This document shows positions 16,197 through 22,161 of a stretch of DNA of 25,046 nt, in pieces. Within the stretch, counting starts at the first letter, position 1; every line of letters begins with the position of its first letter. The stretch lies in contig CAYNSO010000052.1 of assembly GCA_964399735.1 (NCBI GenBank), positions 1-25,046 on the forward strand, given 5' to 3'. The notes below the pieces were generated by a model, which saw only the letters and a program-made list of their open reading frames with translations, was not told the DNA's origin and ran no database searches. The translations under genes and the position numbers were made by a program. This DNA is from Fontivivens sp964399735. Lineage in GTDB: Bacteria > Zhuqueibacterota > Zhuqueibacteria > Residuimicrobiales > Krinioviventaceae.

Positions 16197-17588
16197 ATGC
16201 AGGAAGCGATCATAAAATACCTTCAAAAAAAAGCTGTACCGGTTTCGGCAGTGGAAATTGTGGAACAGATATTAAAGATCAAGACCGGTGATGCAGAAAT
16301 GGCGGCGGCGATTTTGCGAGGACTTTTCAAAGATTCCAGTCCGGTTTGCATGAATAATAACGGGATGTTATCATTGAAACAAGATACAGGGCAAACCCAG
16401 GCTGAACAGCAGGCTGTTTGCCTGTGCCAGGTGTTTCCGGTTCGGGCGCCTTTATTTTTTAGCGGCGCCAGTTTGTTTTGTGCCCGCTTTGTTGCAAGTG
16501 AGCAGGTAAGCCGCCTGGTTATCCACAGTGATGAATTTGCCAGGGGAAACGATGGTGACGCGGCAAGAGCGCGTTTTGCACAACTGGTAGAGATGATCCG
16601 CAATACTCCCTTGATTTTTGATGGCTTGGGCAACCAGATTTCTGTTTTTCGCAGGGCTGTTTTGCAGGTGACGGGAATGGAACTGGATACCCCGGTTATT
16701 TCGCTCTACCGGTTGGCCAAAAAGCTAAACCCCGGAAGCGTCATCCGAAATGCCGCGCAGCTTTCCGCTGTGCTGGGAGAACAAGTATATCAGGATTCGG
16801 CCCCGGAGTTGCATTTTGCAGCTTTTATTGAACAGTATAAAAATATATTATCAAGATGCCGGAACCTGGGGAAAACCGGAATTGCAGAGCTGCTTAGTAT
16901 GCAAAGCAGTGATAAAAACAATGTCAGCTTTGACGGTTATGCCTTTGATGAGATATTTTTAGCAAATTTACCGGAATCTGCCGGTGTATATATGATGAAG
17001 AATAACGCCGGGCAGGTTATTTATGTGGGCAAGTCGAAAAATTTACGCCGCCGGCTGCGGTCTTATTTTTTGGAAATGGAAAGACCTGGAGAAAAGCTGG
17101 AAAAAATTAGAGACCGAGTATATGAAATTGTTATTACTTTGACCGGGTCGGAACTGGAAGCATTGTTGCTGGAACAGCAATTGATCGACGAGTATCATCC
17201 GCAGATCAACAAGCAAGTAAAAGTGCATGAGCGGGATGGAAAAGCAAGCCAGTTATATGCAAGAATTATATTGCTGCCGGGCGTTGTGCCGGACACAATT
17301 TGTTTATACTTTATCAAACCCGGTCAGGATTATGAGCGCCTGGATTATAAAGCCGACGGCTCAGGGATGAAAGAATTTCGCCGCCGGGCGGAGCTTTTTT
17401 TTAATAGCGGCATATCTGTTGCATCAGATAATCGGCAGGCGATTTTAGCAAGTTGGTTATGCCAGAATGACGATAAAGTTAATAGTATTGATATGCGTAA
17501 ATATGCAAATATGCATGATGTGGAAAGACTGGTGAAAGACTATGCCGCCAGTATGCAGGTTGAAAATAGCAGGGTTGTTCATTATTAG
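16197..17588 (+). CDS. GIY-YIG nuclease with degenerate exonuclease-like middle
   Basis: A 463-residue protein. Residues 1-60 look like a small winged-helix domain. Residues about 75-225 resemble, in pattern only, a DnaQ/DEDDh exonuclease (IFDGLGNQISVFRRAV, 140-155; ISLYRLAKKLNPG, 168-180), but the catalytic acidic residues are not recognisable. Residues about 256-345 form a UvrC-type GIY-YIG domain with intact key residues: GVY (263-265), YVGKSKNLRRR (276-286) and ELEALLLE ending in Glu326, the expected metal ligand. The rest is helical. DnaQ-GIY-YIG fusions (Cho/UvrC-like) are known from other phyla and act in DNA repair; this one seems to be such a fusion that kept only the nicking half. 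The ATG has a weak ribosome binding site and starts 15 bases past the membrane protein gene. Confidence 0.75.
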   Translation: MQEAIIKYLQKKAVPVSAVEIVEQILKIKTGDAEMAAAILRGLFKDSSPVCMNNNGMLSLKQDTGQTQAEQQAVCLCQVFPVRAPLFFSGASLFCARFVASEQVSRLVIHSDEFARGNDGDAARARFAQLVEMIRNTPLIFDGLGNQISVFRRAVLQVTGMELDTPVISLYRLAKKLNPGSVIRNAAQLSAVLGEQVYQDSAPELHFAAFIEQYKNILSRCRNLGKTGIAELLSMQSSDKNNVSFDGYAFDEIFLANLPESAGVYMMKNNAGQVIYVGKSKNLRRRLRSYFLEMERPGEKLEKIRDRVYEIVITLTGSELEALLLEQQLIDEYHPQINKQVKVHERDGKASQLYARIILLPGVVPDTICLYFIKPGQDYERLDYKADGSGMKEFRRRAELFFNSGISVASDNRQAILASWLCQNDDKVNSIDMRKYANMHDVERLVKDYAASMQVENSRVVHY

Positions 17589-17675
17589 CAGGGAAAATAG
17601 CAGGGTAGACATCCGGATTATTATACAGGAATGAGTCCGGGAAAAACGTTGTTTATAAAAGAAAAAGGTGAGAAT

Positions 17676-18398
17676 ATGACAACTATGGTAAGCCCATTTG
17701 TAGAAACAAATAAACCCTGGATAATTCGCAAGGTGATTGCAGATTATTTTCATGCCAAAAATATATTTTGCAAGTTATTGCATGATTACTGTTCCGGCAA
17801 AGATTTGCCATTTGAAAAAATGAAAGAATTTTCCGAGTTGTTATATACCGCCAAAGAGGATTTGCACCTGGTTTTCAAACGTTTGATCGAACCACAAAGC
17901 GGCGAGTTTGAAAAAGCCGCCAAGTATACACCCAATACCGTTGAAATAGAATTTATGAACAATGTCGGTTTGTTATTTCATAAAGCGACCGTAGCCCGGG
18001 AAATAAAATACATGCTGGAATATTATAAAACAGATACCGACGATTATGTTCAGTTAAAGGGGCTTTTGGATAACTATGTTGAAAAAATGCAAAGGTTGTT
18101 TAAAGAAGGGATCGATCTGATCAAATTGCTATTAAAAGAATATCGAGATAACCTGGTTGTGCTTTTGTATTTAATAGAAAATGAAAGATATGTATCCATG
18201 GCAACTGAAGCAAGTCTGGCGACATTACTTGAAGAAATTGAAGGAGGCAAAGAAATAGATAAAAAACTGATCCAGGTTGGTAAATACTGTATACAGAGCG
18301 GCTGGCCGGAACGCGCCTACACAACTTTTAGTAAAGCTTTGGAGTATAATCCCGAAAATGGCGAGGCAAAAAAATATCTGGCGCCCAGTCTTTTTTAA
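17676..18398 (+). CDS. Helical protein with C-terminal TPR-like unit, function unknown
   Basis: A 240-residue, almost wholly helical soluble protein that I do not recognise. Charged helices follow one another from residue 20 to 170, then a C-terminal part with a TPR-like unit (YCIQSGWPERAYTTFSKALE, then YNPENGEAKKYL). No signal peptide is seen. The start was set at 17676, where AAAGGTGAG precedes the ATG; the frame is open further up to 17631 without a ribosome binding site. The gene sits between the GIY-YIG gene and the STAS gene on the same strand, with a 132-base gap to the latter. TPR units usually bind other proteins, so a partner-binding role is possible but not shown. Confidence 0.7.
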   Translation: MTTMVSPFVETNKPWIIRKVIADYFHAKNIFCKLLHDYCSGKDLPFEKMKEFSELLYTAKEDLHLVFKRLIEPQSGEFEKAAKYTPNTVEIEFMNNVGLLFHKATVAREIKYMLEYYKTDTDDYVQLKGLLDNYVEKMQRLFKEGIDLIKLLLKEYRDNLVVLLYLIENERYVSMATEASLATLLEEIEGGKEIDKKLIQVGKYCIQSGWPERAYTTFSKALEYNPENGEAKKYLAPSLF

Positions 18399-18515
18399 GG
18401 TTTTCCGCTGTTAATGTATGAAATGACAGCAGTTGCAAGACACTTTTTTAAAATCAGTTGATTTCTAGACAAAAATGTTTTAACTTAAAATTCGACAAAT
18501 TCATTTAAATATCAA

Positions 18516-18522
18516 GTGGAGG
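18516..18522 (+). promoter_or_regulatory. Ribosome binding site of the STAS gene
   Basis: GTGGAGG ends eight bases ahead of the ATG at 18531, a strong match that fixes the start. Confidence 0.65.
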
Positions 18523-18530
18523 ATTAAAAA

Positions 18531-18869
18531 ATGGCAATCAAAGAACAAATGCAGGGAGATGTTGCAGTCATTGAATTAAAGGGAAAATTAATGGGTGGGC
18601 CGGAGACATCCGGGATTCATACCAAAGTAAAAGAACTGGTGAATAATGACGTTAAAAAAGTAGTTATCGATTTAGGCAAAGTAACCTGGATGAACAGTAC
18701 CGGTCTTGGCGCTTTGATGGGTTCCATGACTACCTTGCGGAATGCCGGCGGCGATTTAAAACTGGCGCGGGTTACTGAAAAAGTTAAAAGTTTGTTCATG
18801 ATCACAAAATTGATTACAATTTTTGATACATTAGACAGCGTGGAAGATGCAATAAAAGCATTCAAATAG
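18531..18869 (+). CDS. STAS-domain anti-sigma factor antagonist
   Basis: A complete single STAS domain of 112 residues in the SpoIIAA/RsbV class. These proteins bind a serine-kinase anti-sigma factor when unphosphorylated and release when a conserved serine is phosphorylated. The site is visible: DLGKVTWMNSTGLGAL (47-62), where Ser56 sits in the place of the SpoIIAA phospho-serine (usual context DSSGLG, here NSTGLG). Length and the closing helix (IFDTLDSVEDAIKAF) are normal. No anti-sigma kinase, phosphatase or sigma factor gene lies in the window, so its partner must be encoded elsewhere. The next gene (18927) encodes a secreted protein and is probably not functionally tied to it. Confident on family. 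Confidence 0.9.
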   Translation: MAIKEQMQGDVAVIELKGKLMGGPETSGIHTKVKELVNNDVKKVVIDLGKVTWMNSTGLGALMGSMTTLRNAGGDLKLARVTEKVKSLFMITKLITIFDTLDSVEDAIKAFK

Positions 18870-18913
18870 AAAATACCCACATTTGCAGCATTCCTCCGCG
18901 TTTATTCTATTTG

Positions 18914-18921
18914 GGAAGGAG
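18914..18921 (+). promoter_or_regulatory. Ribosome binding site of the 768-residue secreted protein
   Basis: GGAAGGAG lies five bases ahead of the ATG at 18927, a strong and well-spaced site. Confidence 0.65.
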
Positions 18922-18926
18922 CTCTT

Positions 18927-21233
18927 ATGAATTATTTAAAAAAATGCGCTTTAAAAATAATGTTTCCACTGGTTATTTTTTTTCTGATTATTTTTTTGCA
19001 TCAAGCGCATGTGTTTGCCGCCGCAAACAGGCAATATGAACCAATTGTTGTAACCGGTGATTTGCTGGCAAATTTTTTGACCAGTAATACGGCCAACCTG
19101 GTTGTTTATTCTTACAATGCCAGCTCTGATACCTGGACAATAACCGCTTCCCAGGTGGATGAAAAAGGTGATGATGACAAGTTCCTTTTTTCAGGACAAA
19201 ATTATATACTATCGTCCAAAGATGAATTGGTATTTCTGGATCAGCAACGCGGCGACAGGGCTCCTGCCAACAAGTGGATTAGTGATGTCAGTTCACGGGC
19301 GTATCCCAGGTATGAGATCAAGGTAACCGATCCATATTATGGTAACAGTGGATATTTTTATGTTTATCGCACCGGTAATCCGGGGGCGCATCCGGTTACT
19401 ACCGATATGATAAATGCCAATGCCAGTTTAGACGATATAACCAGTTCCTTTTATTCTCTTGGCTTTGAGAGTAATAAGGGTTTGATGTCGAATGTCTATA
19501 TACCTGCTACCGGTGGCGGAACAAATGTCGATTTTCTTGAGCGGATGAAGTTGCGATTGAATGGCACAGTTGATTTAAGTATTGTGGGTGGAATTGGATC
19601 CATGGATATTAAAATAAACGAACAGGATCATTTAAAGAAAGATGGAATCCCTGAATTTGTTGATGGTAAAGTACGAGTGCTGCGAAACTGGAAAGCCAAG
19701 TTTGAGTATAAAATTAATCTTGGCTTGACAAGTATAACATATCCAATCCCGTTTACGTTAATATTCAAGTTTTATCCGAATTCTTCCACAATGGTGATGC
19801 CCAAAACTATTGTTCTGCCGAATGGTTTTTCAGCTTCCTTGTTCCGGTTATCGTTCGATTTAAATAGTAATGCCAACCAGATGAAAATGTTTGCCTCGAC
19901 TGAGGGATTTTTAGATACCTGGCCCAATGGAGAACTGATAGAGGCTAGTAATTACACTGGTGTACCACGATTGTTTTTACCGCGTTATGGCTGGAACTGG
20001 TGGATGCAAACCGGCAATCAAGGCACATTGTTAACGCAAATGTTGATTTCGAATGTCGGGAACAATCAATATTTGTATTATATTGACGCGGTTTCCGGTT
20101 CCAACGACGGTACGCCTGATACGGGTGATAAAAAGTCCTGGGGCGATACCGGTGTGAAATATGTAAACAACATTTCTCCCGGCGATACCCTGAATTTTGG
20201 TTTGAATTTTTATTTTGCCGGCGCCAATTTGCCTGTGGACAGCGCCGAGGTATTCCGGCAATACAGCATGCAGCCGCTATCCATTACCAGCGATGTGCAG
20301 AGTTATGATGTAACCCCGCCGGCTACAGTTGCCGATTTGCGGGTATCCAATGTGAATAATAATTCGGTAACATTAGCCTGGACGACCCCCGGCGACGACG
20401 GCGCAGGCGGTGGGCAGGCAAAATTTTATATTTTGAAATACAGTACAAATGCACCTGATGATGATATTAATGCCTGGTGGCGGGATGCGATAAATGTCAA
20501 TTCATTGCCTGTACCCGGGACACCCGGCGCTACCCAGACAATTACGATTAGCGGTTTAAATCCAAGTCAAACCTATTATTTCCGTATGCGCACCGGCGAT
20601 GAAGTTCCTAACTGGGCAGGTCTTTCCAATGTTGCTACTACTATAACCACACCGGTGGAACTGGCCGGGTTTACTGCAACGCAACAGGAAAGATATGTAA
20701 CCGTTTCGTGGCGGACTGTTAGCGAGACCAATAATCTTGGTTTTGAAGTTGAACGATGCGCCACCGCTGATGCCGGATGGAGTAAACTAGCTTTTATTAA
20801 AGGCGCCGGTACTACCACAACTACCCAAAAATATTCATTCCGTGATGAACCGCAAAGCAGCGGGGTGATAAAATATCGTCTGCGGCAGATTGATACGGAT
20901 GGTACAGCTACATTGAGTGCGGAAGTGGCGATTACCATTGCAGCGCCGCAAAAATTTGTGTTGCACCAGAATTATCCGAATCCGTTTAATCCCAATACAT
21001 GGATAGACTTTGAAATACCGGAAAATAGCGGTAATAATACAGAATTATCTGTTTATGATCTGCTGGGTCGCAAAGTGCGGGTTTTGTTATCGGGAACGGT
21101 TGCGCCGGGTTACCATAAAATAGAGTGGGACGGTTTTGATGACAATAACCGTGAAGTTGCTTCCGGCGCTTATTTTTACATGCTTGTGACCGGTGAGAAT
21201 AAAGCAATTTGTAAAATGTTGAAAATGAAGTAA
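18927..21233 (+). CDS. Secreted FN3 protein with T9SS/FlgD-like C-terminal sorting domain
   Basis: A 768-residue exported protein. Residues 1-32 are a Sec signal peptide. Residues 35-460 are a beta-rich region that I do not recognise. FN3 follows (463-572, TPPATVADLRVSN), then a second beta module of the kind common before sorting domains (576-672, PVELAGFTAT ... TNNLGFEVER), and a C-terminal sorting domain (675-768) with HQNYPNPFNPN (680-690), LSVYDLLGRKVRVL and WDGFDDNNREVASGAYFYML. This domain directs type IX secretion in the FCB group or acts as a FlgD-like cap; the secretion machinery is not in the window. The gene has a good ribosome binding site and is followed by a clear terminator. 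The likely location is the cell surface or medium; the function of the N-terminal region is unknown. Confidence 0.85.
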   Translation: MNYLKKCALKIMFPLVIFFLIIFLHQAHVFAAANRQYEPIVVTGDLLANFLTSNTANLVVYSYNASSDTWTITASQVDEKGDDDKFLFSGQNYILSSKDELVFLDQQRGDRAPANKWISDVSSRAYPRYEIKVTDPYYGNSGYFYVYRTGNPGAHPVTTDMINANASLDDITSSFYSLGFESNKGLMSNVYIPATGGGTNVDFLERMKLRLNGTVDLSIVGGIGSMDIKINEQDHLKKDGIPEFVDGKVRVLRNWKAKFEYKINLGLTSITYPIPFTLIFKFYPNSSTMVMPKTIVLPNGFSASLFRLSFDLNSNANQMKMFASTEGFLDTWPNGELIEASNYTGVPRLFLPRYGWNWWMQTGNQGTLLTQMLISNVGNNQYLYYIDAVSGSNDGTPDTGDKKSWGDTGVKYVNNISPGDTLNFGLNFYFAGANLPVDSAEVFRQYSMQPLSITSDVQSYDVTPPATVADLRVSNVNNNSVTLAWTTPGDDGAGGGQAKFYILKYSTNAPDDDINAWWRDAINVNSLPVPGTPGATQTITISGLNPSQTYYFRMRTGDEVPNWAGLSNVATTITTPVELAGFTATQQERYVTVSWRTVSETNNLGFEVERCATADAGWSKLAFIKGAGTTTTTQKYSFRDEPQSSGVIKYRLRQIDTDGTATLSAEVAITIAAPQKFVLHQNYPNPFNPNTWIDFEIPENSGNNTELSVYDLLGRKVRVLLSGTVAPGYHKIEWDGFDDNNREVASGAYFYMLVTGENKAICKMLKMK

Positions 21234-21251
21234 AAAGCATCAAAATATAAT

Positions 21252-21291
21252 CCCGGATCGGAGCTGCAGGATCAGACCGATCCGGGTTTTT
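21252..21291 (+). terminator. Rho-independent terminator
   Basis: CCCGGATCGG (21252-21261) pairs exactly with CCGATCCGGG (21277-21286) across a 15-base loop, and TTTTT follows at 21287-21291. It ends transcription after the 768-residue secreted protein gene and implies a separate start for the orphan sorting-domain gene. Confidence 0.85.
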
Positions 21292-21345
21292 CTAATAAAC
21301 GGTTTAAAATGAAATATTGGTTTATTTTTTAAAAAAGGTTGTTAC

Positions 21346-21990
21346 ATGTCCCCATGGTCGCCTCGTACGGGAGATTCCAAAGATTATTCATCAGAAGTAC
21401 CATTATCCAGTTTTATAGTTATCGCTACAAAACAAAAGGTCTTTTTGTCGTGGGTAACCGCCCATGAACTCGGCAATATTGGTTTTTCTGTTGAAAGGCG
21501 ATTTATTGAAGATGACAACTGGCAGCAAATCGGATTTATTTCCGGGCAGGGCAAACACTATACCCAACATGAGTACAATTATGAAGATCATCCGGCGAAA
21601 ATCGGGCTGGTCTCTTACCGGCTGCGACAAACCAGCGCCGATGGTTCATATAATTACAGCCGGCCTGTCAGTGTCTCGATCAAAAAAGAAGAGCTCTTTA
21701 CCTTATACCAGAATTACCCCAACCCCTTTATTGAATCGACCAGTATTTCATTTCAGATCCCTGAAAGTTTGAAAAACAATATCGTTTTAAAAATTCAGAA
21801 TATGTTAAATGAAGATGTCCGTAAACTCTATGATAAACCGGCATTGCCGGGTTATTATAATATAGAGTGGAACAGTTTGAATGAAAAAGGGCAGATGGTT
21901 AGTCCCGGAGTTTATAATTGTATTTTAGAATCCGAGGCCGGCAATTTGTTAAAAAAAGTTGTTAAACTGAGTTTCAAGCCTGATGAATGA
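21346..21990 (+). CDS. Orphan sorting-domain protein without signal peptide
   Basis: A 214-residue protein that is a diverged copy of the last ~195 residues of the preceding gene product. The two share the pre-sorting beta module (PLSSFIVIATKQKVFLSW ... GNIGFSVERR against PVELAGFTAT ... NNLGFEVER, and SYRLRQTSADGS against KYRLRQIDTDGT) and the sorting domain (YQNYPNPF against HQNYPNPF; LPGYYNIEWNSLNEKGQMVS against APGYHKIEWDGFDDN). There is no signal peptide and no N-terminal cargo domain. An AAGG seven bases ahead of the ATG is a usable ribosome binding site, and the frame has no stop. It could be a truncated duplicate on its way to decay, or a real small protein. A secreted function is unlikely without an export signal. 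Confidence 0.65.
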   Translation: MSPWSPRTGDSKDYSSEVPLSSFIVIATKQKVFLSWVTAHELGNIGFSVERRFIEDDNWQQIGFISGQGKHYTQHEYNYEDHPAKIGLVSYRLRQTSADGSYNYSRPVSVSIKKEELFTLYQNYPNPFIESTSISFQIPESLKNNIVLKIQNMLNEDVRKLYDKPALPGYYNIEWNSLNEKGQMVSPGVYNCILESEAGNLLKKVVKLSFKPDE

Positions 21991-22161
21991 TCCGGCTTTA
22001 TGAAATTGATGGTTACATCCCGCTGTTTTTAATCTCCTTTATTACCTGTTTATTTTCCAACAAGAGAAAAAAAAGGTACACAAATTGCGTATATATAGTG
22101 AACGATTAATGGATAGAGCGATCTATCTTGTAAGTTTATAAATATCAACAGGTAACAGATA

